Source of the DNA: Aureimonas pseudogalii
GTDB taxonomy: Bacteria; Pseudomonadota; Alphaproteobacteria; Rhizobiales; Rhizobiaceae
Reading direction: 5' to 3'
DNA: 64,000 nt
NCBI RefSeq assembly: GCF_014196835.1
Contig: NZ_JACIEK010000003.1
Location: 62,001-126,000 of the forward strand
Every line of letters begins with the position of its first letter. Within the stretch, counting starts at the first letter, position 1. The notes beneath the pieces were generated by a model. That model searched no databases. It saw only the letters and a program-made list of their open reading frames with translations, and was not told where the DNA came from. Below are positions 46,169 to 54,318 of this stretch, piece after piece. The translations under genes were made by a program, and so were the position numbers.

Positions 46169-46242
46169 CCCTCGCCCCGACCCGAACGGGCCGAAGGGCG
46201 AGGGCACCGGATCGGGTGCTCTCGGCCGCTCGATTGAGCGGC
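46169..46242 (-). repeat. Three consecutive hairpins between binding-protein and ATPase genes
   Basis: First: CCCTCGCCC (46169-46177) / GGGCGAGGG (46196-46204). Second: GCACC / GGTGC around a G-gatc-G core at about 46204-46219. Third: GCCGCTC-GATT-GAGCGGC (46225-46242). They are adjacent in a 261-base gap with no gene. None has a T-run on the minus strand, so a role in mRNA stability or partial termination is more likely than full termination. Confidence 0.6.
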
Positions 46243-46295
46243 GGACGAGAGCAGGTGTCGAAGCGCGTCGTCGCGGCGGTTGGCTGCGGCGCGCG

Positions 46296-47474
46296 TCAGC
46301 TCTTCTTGGCGCCGATCCGCTCGTCCCAGATGCGGAAGGCGGCGACGATCTTGTCGGCGTCGAGGGGCGTCTCAAGCGGGTTCTCGGCGATCCACTGGTC
46401 GTATTGCGGCCGGCCGAACTCCTTGATCGCGTCCTGGCTCTCCTGCGGCGCCATCGAGAGCGGCACGTCATTCACCGCTGGGCCGGGATAGAAATAGCCC
46501 TGGTCGTAGGCGTAGGCTTGGCTTTCGGGCGTGAGCATGAAGTTCATGAGGTCGAGGAGCACGGCGAGTTTCTCGTCCGAGACGCCCTTCGGCACCACCA
46601 TGTAGTGCGCGTCCGTCACCCAGTGGAAGCCGGCGAGCGTGCCGACCTGCGCTTCCGCGGGCACGACGCCGAGAACGCGCGGGTTGATGTCCCAGCCCGT
46701 GGTCGAAACCACGATGTCGCGCGTGCCCTCGCCGAGTTCGCGCATCGTCTGCGTGGTGCCCGACGCGTAGTACTCGATGTTCTGGCCGAGCTCTTCGAGG
46801 AAGGCCCAGGTCTTGTCCCAACCCTTCTCGGGATCGCGCGGATCGGCGTCCTTGAGGAGGTAAGGCAGGCCCATGAGGAAGGTGCGGCCCGGACCGGAGT
46901 TGGACGGGCGGGCGTAGATGAACTTGTTGGGGTTGGCCTTGGTGTAGGCGAGCAGCTCCTCGGCCGTCTTCGGCGGCGTCGGCACGCGGTCGGGCATGTA
47001 TTCGATCAACGGGCCGGACGGATAGTAGGAGACGACGACGCCCCGGTCCTTGGCCATCGCCTGCATCTTGAAGGCCTGCGGGATGTAGATCCCCTCGAGA
47101 TTCGGCAGGTCGCCCTTGTAGGGCGTCAGGTCCGTCCAGAGGTCCTGGTCGAGCCCGGCCGAGAGCGCGTCGGTGCCGGTGAGAACGAGGTCGATGTCGA
47201 GGCGCCCGGCGTTCTGCTGGGCCTTGAGCTTGGCGGGAAGCTCGGGGGCGGGGGCCTTGGTGAAGGCGATGCGGCTCGCCCATTCGGGCTTCATCTCGGT
47301 GTAGCGCTGCATCGCGGCCTGCGTCAGCGCCAGATTGCCGGCGACGTCGACCACCGTGATGGTCACCGGCGACGAGGGTTTGGCGAGCGCGGCGAAGGCC
47401 TTGCCGCCGAAGAGCGTGGCGCCTGCGAGGCCTGCGGCCGTGGTGCCCATGAAACGTCTGCGCGTCAGATGCAT
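46296..47474 (-). CDS. ABC transporter periplasmic substrate-binding protein (probable hexuronate)
   Basis: A 392-residue protein with a twin-arginine-type signal (LTRRRFMGTTAAGLAGATLF) and mature start near residue 29. The two-lobed binding-protein fold resembles the iron/putrescine (AfuA, PotD) group. Mid-protein segments include DLVLTGTDALSAG, FIYARPSNSGPGRTF and STTGWDINPRVLG. Neighbouring uxaC and uxuB indicate a hexuronate or its oligomer as cargo. AfuA of Actinobacillus, also once thought to be for iron, binds sugar phosphates, so such a change of ligand within the group is plausible. Confidence 0.88.
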   Translation of the reverse strand: MHLTRRRFMGTTAAGLAGATLFGGKAFAALAKPSSPVTITVVDVAGNLALTQAAMQRYTEMKPEWASRIAFTKAPAPELPAKLKAQQNAGRLDIDLVLTGTDALSAGLDQDLWTDLTPYKGDLPNLEGIYIPQAFKMQAMAKDRGVVVSYYPSGPLIEYMPDRVPTPPKTAEELLAYTKANPNKFIYARPSNSGPGRTFLMGLPYLLKDADPRDPEKGWDKTWAFLEELGQNIEYYASGTTQTMRELGEGTRDIVVSTTGWDINPRVLGVVPAEAQVGTLAGFHWVTDAHYMVVPKGVSDEKLAVLLDLMNFMLTPESQAYAYDQGYFYPGPAVNDVPLSMAPQESQDAIKEFGRPQYDQWIAENPLETPLDADKIVAAFRIWDERIGAKKS

Positions 47475-47531
47475 GGTGGTGCTCCTCCCGGAAATGGCCG
47501 ATGCGCGGTCTCCCGTCCGCCGGCCGGATTG

Positions 47532-48932
47532 TCAGAGCCGGTACGCCTGCTTGGCGAGCCGGTAGGCGAGATCGAGGCTGAGTTCGTGCGCCTCGTCCTC
47601 GTCGAGACGCCCGTCCGCGACGAGGCGCGCGAGATAGGCGCAGTCGACCCGGCGCGCGACGTCGTGGCGCGCGGGGATCGACAGGAAAGCGCGCGTGTCG
47701 TCGTTGAAGCCGACCGTGTTGTAGAAGCCGGCCGTCTCGGTCGCCGTCTCTCGAAAGCGGCGCATGCCCTCCGGGCTGTCGAAGAACCACCAGGGCGGAC
47801 CGAGACGCAGCGCCGGATAGTGGCCGGCGAGCGGCGCCAGCTCGCGCGAGTAGACCGTCTCGTCGAGCGTGAAGAGGATGATCGTCAGCTGCGGCTCGTT
47901 GCCAAGCTCGTCGAGCAGGGGCTTCAGCGCCCGCACGTAGTCGGTGCGGGTCGGGATGTCGGCGCCCTTGTCGAGGCCGAAGCGGGCGGCGAGGGCCGCG
48001 TTGTGGTTGCGCATCGAGCCGGCGTGGATCTGCATCACCAGCCCGTCGTCGAGGCTCATGCGCGCCATCTCGGTCAGCATCTGTGCCCGGAACAGCTCGG
48101 TCTCCGCCAGACTTGCGCCGCCGCCGGCAACCTTGTCGAACAGGAGCCCCGCCTCGGCCGGCGTCAGCGCCGCCGTGCGCGCCGTCGGGTGGCCGTGGTC
48201 GGTGGCGGTGGCGCCGCGCGCCTTGAAGTAGGCGCGGCGGATGCGGTGGGCCTCGAGATAGCCCGCGTAGGTCTGCGGCTGCCCCGTCAATTCCAGAAGC
48301 CGGGCGATGGAGGCCGCGAAGTCCGGTCGGTCGGCGTCGATCACCGCGTCGGGCCGGTAGCAGGGCAGCACGCGGCCGGTCCAGCCGGAGGCCCGGATCC
48401 GGTCGTGTGCGGCGAGATCGTCGATCGCGGAGTCGGTGGTGGAGATCGCCTCGATGCCGAAGCGGTCGAAGAGTGCGCGGGGGCGCATCTCCGGCTCCGC
48501 CAGCCGGGCGGCGATGGCGTCGTAGAGCGTGTCGGCATTGGCGGCGGAGAGCCGCTCCTCGATGCCGAACACCCGCTCCATCGAATGCTCGAACCAGAGG
48601 CGGGACGGCGTGCCGCGGAACAGCCCGAAATTCTCGGCGAAGATGCGCCAGATCGCGCGCCCGTCGGTCTCGCTCGGGGCTCCGTCGATTCGGGGCACGC
48701 CGAGCGCCTCCAGCGGCACGCCCTGCGAGTAGAGCATGCGGAAGATGTAGTGGTCGGGCACGACGAAGAGGCGGGCCGGATCGGGGAACGGTGCATCGTC
48801 GGCATACCAGAGCGGGTCGGTATGCCCGTGCGGCGAGACGATCGGCAGCCGCTCGACCTCGGCGAACAGCCGGCGCGCGACCGCCCGCGGTTCGGGCTCG
48901 AGCGGAAGAAGCCGATCCGGGTTCAGCGCCAT
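47532..48932 (-). CDS. uxaC: Glucuronate isomerase
   Basis: A 466-residue amidohydrolase-fold enzyme that converts D-glucuronate to D-fructuronate (and galacturonate to tagaturonate). The HxH metal motif is in IVSPHGHTDPLWYADD (His35, His37). Family segments WRIFAENFGLFRGTPSRLWF, ISTTDSAIDDL and HAGSMRNHN follow, with the C-terminal PPWWFFDSPEGMRRF. It is the first gene of the minus-strand hexuronate operon and is divergent from the GntR regulator. Confidence 0.95.
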   Translation of the reverse strand: MALNPDRLLPLEPEPRAVARRLFAEVERLPIVSPHGHTDPLWYADDAPFPDPARLFVVPDHYIFRMLYSQGVPLEALGVPRIDGAPSETDGRAIWRIFAENFGLFRGTPSRLWFEHSMERVFGIEERLSAANADTLYDAIAARLAEPEMRPRALFDRFGIEAISTTDSAIDDLAAHDRIRASGWTGRVLPCYRPDAVIDADRPDFAASIARLLELTGQPQTYAGYLEAHRIRRAYFKARGATATDHGHPTARTAALTPAEAGLLFDKVAGGGASLAETELFRAQMLTEMARMSLDDGLVMQIHAGSMRNHNAALAARFGLDKGADIPTRTDYVRALKPLLDELGNEPQLTIILFTLDETVYSRELAPLAGHYPALRLGPPWWFFDSPEGMRRFRETATETAGFYNTVGFNDDTRAFLSIPARHDVARRVDCAYLARLVADGRLDEDEAHELSLDLAYRLAKQAYRL

Positions 48933-49000
48933 CGTTGCTCCTCTCCGCCGCGAGCGGCTTCGCCGATCCTGCCAACTGCCGTGTTGGCACGACCTAACGA

Positions 49001-49020
49001 TTGATATACTAGAATGTCAA
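49001..49020. promoter_or_regulatory. Palindromic operator in the divergent uxaC / GntR promoter
   Basis: TTGATATACTAGAATGTCAA is a 20-base imperfect palindrome (16 of 20 bases symmetric) in the most AT-rich part of the 117-base gap. Reading plus, it supplies TATACT as a possible -10, with TTGGCA 15 bases before. Reading minus, it begins with TTGACA, a perfect -35. Binding there by the GntR regulator would block both directions. Confidence 0.65.
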
Positions 49021-49049
49021 TGGCGGGACGAAAGCGTGGAGGAGGGGGT

Positions 49050-49781
49050 ATGTCGAACGAAGCCGATGCCGTCGCCACTCTGTCCATGCCCCTACCCGCG
49101 TACCGCGTGGTCGGCGTGGAACGACGTCGGCAGACGTCGGCCATGCTGATCTTCGAGACCCTGCGCGCCGAGATCGTGGCGCTGGACCTGCCGCCGGGAA
49201 CGCCGCTGCAGGAGAAGATGCTGCTGGAGCGCTTCGCCGTGAGCCGGACGCCGGTGCGGGAAGCCTTGATCCGCCTTACCGAACTCGGGCTGGTGGACGT
49301 GTTTCCGCAGTCGGGCACTTTCGTCTCGCGCGTGCCGGTGACGGCAATTCCCGAGGCGGTGCTCGTGCGCAAGGCGCTGGAGGGCATCACCGTGGAGGCG
49401 GCCGCCGCGTCCGGCGATCCCCGGCGCGGCCTGCGCCTCGACGCGGTGATCCTGCGCCAGCAGATCGCGGCCGAGCATGGCGAACTCGGTCTCTTCCATG
49501 AGGCCGACGAGGCGTTCCATGCCGAGATCGCAGCCATCGGCGGGCATCCCGGCATCTGGCGCCTGCTGGCGCAGGTGAAGGTGCAGATCGACCGGGCACG
49601 GCGCCTGACGCTGCCCGTCCTCGGCCGGACGCACAGCGTGATCGCCGAGCACCGGATCATCCGCGACGCCATCGTTCGCGGCGATCGGGACGCCGCGCTC
49701 GCCGCGATGACCGACCATCTCGGTGCCGTCATTCCCGACGTCGCGGAGTTGCGTGGTCGCTTTCCCGATTATTTCGCCTGA
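49050..49781 (+). CDS. GntR-family regulator of the hexuronate locus (FCD type)
   Basis: A 243-residue regulator. The winged helix is at about 30-85 (LEKMLLERFAVSRTPVREAL-like, seen as QEKMLLERFAVSRTPVREAL), and the FCD effector domain has FHEADEAFHAEIAAIGGHPG (metal-binding Asp and His) and IAEHRIIRDAI. UxuR, ExuR and related FCD proteins respond to hexuronates or their breakdown products. The start at 49050 is chosen because GGAGGAGGGGG directly precedes it; an in-frame ATG at 49014 lies in the operator region. uxuA follows 39 bases later. Confidence 0.92.
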   Translation: MSNEADAVATLSMPLPAYRVVGVERRRQTSAMLIFETLRAEIVALDLPPGTPLQEKMLLERFAVSRTPVREALIRLTELGLVDVFPQSGTFVSRVPVTAIPEAVLVRKALEGITVEAAAASGDPRRGLRLDAVILRQQIAAEHGELGLFHEADEAFHAEIAAIGGHPGIWRLLAQVKVQIDRARRLTLPVLGRTHSVIAEHRIIRDAIVRGDRDAALAAMTDHLGAVIPDVAELRGRFPDYFA

Positions 49782-49820
49782 TCGGCACGTGCCGCGGGCC
49801 CATTTCCAAGGAGATCTCTC

Positions 49821-51026
49821 ATGCGGCAAGGCTGGCGGTGGTTCGGGCCGAAGGCGCCCGTCACCCTCGACGAGGTGCGGCAGGTCGGCGCGACGGACAT
49901 CGTCTCGGCGCTGCACGAGACGCCGATCGGCGCGGTGTGGACGCGCGAGGCGGTGGAGGCGCGACGCGACCTGATCGAGACGACGCCGGTCGGGCGAGTG
50001 CCCCTGCGCTGGTCGGTGGTCGAGAGCATTCCGATCCCCGATGCGGTGAAACGCACGGGCGGCGCGGCCAAGGCCGAGATCGAGGCCTGGATCGCCAGCC
50101 TGGAGAGCATCGGGCGGGCCGGCATCGGGGTCGTCTGCTACAATTTCATGCCGGTGGTCGACTGGTGCCGCACCGATCTCGACTTCGTCACCGACACCGG
50201 TGCCACCGCGATGCGCTTCGACTTCGAGACCTTCGCGGCGTTCGAGCTGCACATTCTCCAGCGTCCCGGCGCGCTTCAGGACTACACGCCGGATGAGCAG
50301 GCGCGGGCCCGCACCGTGTTCGAGGCGATGGACGAGCAGGCGGCGGCCGATCTCGTGCGCAACATCGCCAGCGCGCTGCCGGGCTCCACCACCGAGGCGA
50401 TGACGATCCCCGCCTTCCGCGACCGGCTCGCCGCCTATCGAGACGTCGATGCCGCGACGCTGCGCCGGCATCTGGCCGAGTTCCTCGCGGCCGTGACGCC
50501 CGCGGCCGAGGCCTTCGGCGTGAAGCTGACGCTGCACCCGGACGATCCGCCGCGCCCGCTCTTCGGCCTGCCGCGCGTCGCCTCCACCGAAGCCGACTAT
50601 GCCGCGCTGTTCGATGCCGTCCCGTCGCCGGCCAACGGCATGTGCTTCTGCACCGGAAGCTTGGGCGTGCGTGCCGACAACGATCTGCCGGCCATCGCGC
50701 GGCGCTTCGCCGACCGTATCCATTTCGCGCATCTGCGCGCGACGAAGCGCGAGGCCGATCCGCGCACCTTCCACGAATCGGCGCATCTGGAGGGTGACGT
50801 GGACATGGTGGCGGTGCTCGGCGAACTCGTCGCCGCCGATCGGCGCCGGGCGCCGGGCGAGACGATCGTCTTCCGCTCCGACCATGGGCACCGGATGCTC
50901 GACGACCTCCACAAGGAGGTGACCCCCGGCTATCCGGCGATCGGGCGCATGCGCGGCCTCGCCGAGCTTCGCGGCATCCTCCACGCCCTCGGCCATCCGC
51001 CCGAGACGCGCGCGCCGGCGTCGTAA
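49821..51026 (+). CDS. uxuA: Mannonate dehydratase
   Basis: A 401-residue metal-dependent TIM-barrel enzyme that dehydrates D-mannonate to 2-keto-3-deoxygluconate. It starts MRQGWRWFGPKAPVTLDEVR. Family segments are GAVWTREAVEARRDLIE, VVCYNFMPVVDWCRTDL, LTLHPDDPPRPLFGLPR, CFCTGSLGVRADNDL, FAHLRATKRE and RSDHGHRMLDDLH. It is the second gene after the GntR regulator and completes the route glucuronate - fructuronate - mannonate - KDG with uxaC and uxuB. Confidence 0.96.
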   Translation: MRQGWRWFGPKAPVTLDEVRQVGATDIVSALHETPIGAVWTREAVEARRDLIETTPVGRVPLRWSVVESIPIPDAVKRTGGAAKAEIEAWIASLESIGRAGIGVVCYNFMPVVDWCRTDLDFVTDTGATAMRFDFETFAAFELHILQRPGALQDYTPDEQARARTVFEAMDEQAAADLVRNIASALPGSTTEAMTIPAFRDRLAAYRDVDAATLRRHLAEFLAAVTPAAEAFGVKLTLHPDDPPRPLFGLPRVASTEADYAALFDAVPSPANGMCFCTGSLGVRADNDLPAIARRFADRIHFAHLRATKREADPRTFHESAHLEGDVDMVAVLGELVAADRRRAPGETIVFRSDHGHRMLDDLHKEVTPGYPAIGRMRGLAELRGILHALGHPPETRAPAS

Positions 51027-51106
51027 AAGCTTCATCGCGCGAGGCTATCGGCTGTGCAGGGACGGCGCGCGGGCAGGCCCGCGAAGGATGGCGAGGGAGA
51101 ATCGGG

Positions 51107-51346
51107 ATGCTCGGCGAGATCGGCATACGGATGATGGCCTGGGTCATGGCCCGCCCGGACATGGGCCGCCTGTCGCGCTGGCATCAGGCCTCACCCTGCC
51201 GGCCCGTGATGCTGCGCGACGGTCGCACGAGCTCCATCGGCGGCGGCCAGATCTGGCGTCGGCGGATCGAGGGCGGCTGGGAATACGAGCAGGACGATTG
51301 CTACGCCGTCGGCGTGGACGACCTGCGCGGCGACGACTGGAACTGA
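51107..51346 (+). CDS. Small conserved-looking protein of unknown function
   Basis: A 79-residue protein starting MLGEIGIRMMAWVMARPDMG, preceded by GAGGGAGA. It is rich in Trp, Arg and Asp (WRRRIEGGWEYEQDDCYAVG) with no signal peptide or membrane segment and no recognised domain. Codon usage matches the neighbourhood, and the frame sits neatly between uxuA and the convergent modC. It is probably a real gene. Confidence 0.55.
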   Translation: MLGEIGIRMMAWVMARPDMGRLSRWHQASPCRPVMLRDGRTSSIGGGQIWRRRIEGGWEYEQDDCYAVGVDDLRGDDWN

Positions 51347-51367
51347 AACGCTTCGCCGTTCGGGTCG

Positions 51368-52489
51368 TCAGCCGAGGTCCACGAGGGTGGTCGTGCCCGC
51401 CGAGACGGGGCCGTCGCGCTCGAACGAGACGGCCTTGATCACGGCATGGACCTGCGATCCCATCGCGATCCCCATCGTCTCCAACGAGCGCTGCGTGATG
51501 CGCGCCACCAGCATGTCGCCGCCGCAGTCGAGCTGGATGTCGGCATGGGTCCGCCCCTCCCGGTGGATCGCCGTGACGCGGGCGACGAGGCCGTTGAGGG
51601 CGCTGAGACCCACGGGCGGCTGCATCGAGATCATCACGTCGCGCGCGCGGATGCGGATGCGCAGCGGCGCGCCGATCCCGCCGGCGACGATGGGAATGGC
51701 GAGGCGGCCGCCTCGCGCGTCGAGAAGCGTCAGGCCGAAGCGCTCGTCATGGCCGGCGATGCGCGTGTCGAGGGCATGGCCCGGCTCCAGTTCTGCCGTG
51801 GTCGGGTGAAGATCCAGCCGGCGGAAGATGTCTTCGGGCGTCCCGTCGGCGACGACCCGTCCGGCGTCGAGCACCACGAGATGGTGGGCGAGCCGCAGCA
51901 CCTCGGGCACGGAATGGCTGACGTAAAGGATGGGCACGTCCATGCCCTCGCGTAGGCGCTGAATGTAGGGCAGCACCTCCTCCTTGCGCGCATCGTCGAG
52001 AGCGGCGAGCGGTTCGTCCATCAGGAGCAGACGAGGGCTCGCGAGAAGCGCGCGGCCGATCGCGACGCGCTGGCGCTCGCCGCCCGAAAGGCCGGCGGGG
52101 CGGCGCTCCATCAGCGGGCCGATGCCGAGGAGGTCGATCAAGTCGTCGATCGCGCCGCGGCGCTCCGCCGCGGGCGTGAACCAGCGGCCGTAGAGGAGGT
52201 TGCGGCGCACGCTCAAATGCGGAAACAGCCGCGCGTCCTGGAACACGTAGCCGACGCGGCGCCGATGGGGCGGCACGAAGATGTTGGCTTCGGTGTCGAC
52301 GAGCACGCGGTCGCCGACCGCGATCCGGCCGCGGTCGGGCCGGACGAGGCCCGCCACGAGGTTGACCAGCGAAGACTTGCCCGATCCCGAGGGGCCGAAC
52401 AGGGCGGTGAGGCCGCCCTTCGCGGTGAAGCGCGCGTCGAGTTGGAAGACCCCGAGCCGGTGCGACAGGTCGATTTCGAGCCCGGTCAT
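51368..52489 (-). CDS. modC: Molybdate ABC transporter ATP-binding protein
   Basis: A 373-residue ATPase with Walker A FGPSGSGKSS (31-40), signature LSGGERQR, Walker B LLLMDEP and, from about 300 on, a molybdate-binding (MOP/TOBE-like) domain with LNGLVARVTAIHREGRTHAD and LVARITQRSLETMG. It energises molybdate import. The ATG overlaps the modB stop as ATGA; a longer frame upstream is not coding. Confidence 0.95.
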   Translation of the reverse strand: MTGLEIDLSHRLGVFQLDARFTAKGGLTALFGPSGSGKSSLVNLVAGLVRPDRGRIAVGDRVLVDTEANIFVPPHRRRVGYVFQDARLFPHLSVRRNLLYGRWFTPAAERRGAIDDLIDLLGIGPLMERRPAGLSGGERQRVAIGRALLASPRLLLMDEPLAALDDARKEEVLPYIQRLREGMDVPILYVSHSVPEVLRLAHHLVVLDAGRVVADGTPEDIFRRLDLHPTTAELEPGHALDTRIAGHDERFGLTLLDARGGRLAIPIVAGGIGAPLRIRIRARDVMISMQPPVGLSALNGLVARVTAIHREGRTHADIQLDCGGDMLVARITQRSLETMGIAMGSQVHAVIKAVSFERDGPVSAGTTTLVDLG

Positions 52490-53190
52490 GGCTCGACGCG
52501 CCGGCCGACGCGCGCCGCCAGCCATTCCGACGCCATGAGCGCGCCCATCGAGATCGCAATGGAGATCAGCGTCAGGCGCAGGGCGCCGGCGTCGCCGCCG
52601 GGCACCTGCGTGAACGTGTAGATCGCCGAGGGCAGGGTCTGCGTCTCGCCGGGAATGTTGGAGACGAAGGTGATGGTGGCGCCGAACTCGCCCATCGCCT
52701 TGGCGAAGGAGAGGATCATGCCCGCGATGATGCCCGGCAGGATCAGCGGCAGCGTGATCGTGGCGAAGACCGCGAGGGGCGGGGCGCCGAGCGTTCCCGC
52801 CGCCGCCTCCAGCCGCCGGTCCACCGTCTCGATCGACAGGCGGATCGCCCGCACCATCAGCGGAAAGCTCATCACCGCGCAGGCCAGCACCGCGCCGGTC
52901 CAGCGGAACGAGAGGACGATGCCGAAATGCTGGTCGAGAAAGGCGCCGATCGGTCCACGCCGTCCGAAGGCCAGCAGCAGGAGATAGCCGGTGACGACGG
53001 GCGGCATCACCAGCGGCAGGTGCACGAGGCCGTTGAGAATGGCGAGGCCTGGAAACCGCGCCCGCGCCAGAACGAAGGCGACGAGAAGGCCGAGCGGCAG
53101 GCTCGCCAGCGTTGCGACCACCGACACGAGCAGGCTGAGGCGCACGGCGTCCCATTCCTGCGGGCCGAGCGCCAGCCAGTCTCCCATCAT
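52486..53190 (-). CDS. modB: Molybdate ABC transporter permease
   Basis: A 234-residue inner-membrane protein with about five helices. The EAA loop is LEAAAGTLGAPPLAVFATIT. LVMPPVVTGYLLLLAFGRRG is the typical ModB region around residues 60-80. It forms the homodimeric channel for ModA-delivered molybdate. It lies 42 bases after modA and overlaps modC by four bases. Confidence 0.95.
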   Translation of the reverse strand: MMGDWLALGPQEWDAVRLSLLVSVVATLASLPLGLLVAFVLARARFPGLAILNGLVHLPLVMPPVVTGYLLLLAFGRRGPIGAFLDQHFGIVLSFRWTGAVLACAVMSFPLMVRAIRLSIETVDRRLEAAAGTLGAPPLAVFATITLPLILPGIIAGMILSFAKAMGEFGATITFVSNIPGETQTLPSAIYTFTQVPGGDAGALRLTLISIAISMGALMASEWLAARVGRRVEP

Positions 53191-53232
53191 CGACGGATCG
53201 TCGCCCCGGTCATCCCGCCTCCGTCCGAACGC

Positions 53233-54030
53233 TCAGCGGTTGCCGAGGACGGTGAAGCCCTGCTTCTCGAACAGGGCCTTCGCCTTGTCGGTCTTCAGAT
53301 AGTCGAGGAAGGCGGCGGCGTCCTGCGATTTCGCGTCCTTCGTCAGTGCCACCGGATAGACGATCGGCTCGTGCGAATCGGCCGGAAACGTGCCGACGAT
53401 GGCAACCTGCGGATCGGCCGCCGCGTCGGTCTTGTAGACGATGCCGAGCGGGGCCTCGGCGCGCGAGACGAGCAGCAGCGCCGCGCGCACGTTCTCGGCC
53501 TGCGCGACGTCGCCGGCGACGCTGGCCCAGACGCCGAGCTTTTCGAGCGCCGCCTTGCCGTACTTGCCGGCCGGCACCGAATCGACGTTGGCCATGGCGA
53601 GCTTGCCGTCGCCGAGCATCGTCTTCAGCGCGAAGCCCGGCTCGATCGTGGTGGGCTTCGCCGAGGCGGCGGGGGCGACGAGCACGATCTCGTTGCCGAG
53701 AAGCTCGGTGCGCGTCGCCGGCTGGATCAGGTCCTTCTTCGCGAGTTCGTCCATCCAGGCGAGGTCGGCGGAGGCAAAGAGGTCGGCCGGCGCGCCGCTC
53801 TCGATTTGCTTGGCGAGCGCGGAACTTGCCGCATAGGAAATGGTGGCCGACTTGCCGGTCTCGGACGTCCAGGCGGCGTTGATCTCGTCGAACGCGTTCT
53901 TGAGGCTTGCCGCCGCGAAGACGACCGGGCCGCCGTCCTGCGCCGATGCGGGCCGCAGGGGCAGCCCGGCGACGAGGGCCACCAGGGCCGTCGCGGCGAA
54001 GCGGGCGAGAAGGGTGCGGCGGTTCGTCAT
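53233..54030 (-). CDS. modA: Molybdate-binding periplasmic protein
   Basis: A 265-residue binding protein with a signal peptide (MTNRRTLLARFAATALVALV, ending near PASA). Its mature part has FAAASLKNAFDEI, ATISYAASSALAKQIESGAP, ADLFASADLAWMD and EAPLGIVYKTDAAAD, the ligand-contact segments of ModA. The start at 54030 is chosen by the signal peptide; the frame is open to 54165, but that part would span the Mo-box. It heads modABC. Confidence 0.95.
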   Translation of the reverse strand: MTNRRTLLARFAATALVALVAGLPLRPASAQDGGPVVFAAASLKNAFDEINAAWTSETGKSATISYAASSALAKQIESGAPADLFASADLAWMDELAKKDLIQPATRTELLGNEIVLVAPAASAKPTTIEPGFALKTMLGDGKLAMANVDSVPAGKYGKAALEKLGVWASVAGDVAQAENVRAALLLVSRAEAPLGIVYKTDAAADPQVAIVGTFPADSHEPIVYPVALTKDAKSQDAAAFLDYLKTDKAKALFEKQGFTVLGNR

Positions 54031-54050
54031 CGGCAGGCTCCTGAAAGAGG

Positions 54051-54074
54051 CGATATGTTCGATGGGATATATCG
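54051..54074 (-). promoter_or_regulatory. Mo-box-like palindrome upstream of modA
   Basis: CGATATGT-(8 bases)-ATATATCG is a near-perfect inverted repeat (seven of eight positions) matching the CGATATAT-type half-sites bound by ModE-family molybdate sensors in alphaproteobacteria. It ends 20 bases before the modA ATG. Molybdate-loaded ModE would repress the operon. No modE gene is in the window. Confidence 0.65.
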
Positions 54075-54216
54075 GATCCTCGACGAGGGGAAGGGCGGTT
54101 CGCGTCGCTGCGGTGGTGCGGTTCCAGCATCGATCGCCAAGCCCATCGCAGCAGGGCCAGGGCAAGTCCGCGACGCGCAGCGTCGCGGCGAGGACGCCCG
54201 GGCAAATTTGTCTATT

Positions 54217-54227
54217 AAGACGGTCTT
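54217..54227. promoter_or_regulatory. Candidate operator in the AT-rich region upstream of sbp
   Basis: AAGAC-G-GTCTT is a perfect inverted repeat within the only AT-rich 40 bases (54203-54242) of the 288-base modA-sbp divergent region, flanked by GCAAAT and ATTTGC about 38 bases apart. It probably marks the sulfate-operon promoter. The regulator is not known. Confidence 0.35.
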
Positions 54228-54318
54228 TTTAGAAGAGATTTGCGGGGCATCGATCACCGGCCTCGCGTAGTCTGCCTCTCATCGGGCCGAAGCGTCGGCC
54301 TATCGAGCGAGGTTCTTC

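Noticed and set aside
44922-49004. Very long plus-strand frame of 1273 codons (45183-49004) as a gene
   Set aside because: It lies antisense to clear ABC-transporter and uxaC genes. Its residue pattern (His, Asp, Gly and Arg rich without domains) is that of a shadow of GC-rich coding DNA.
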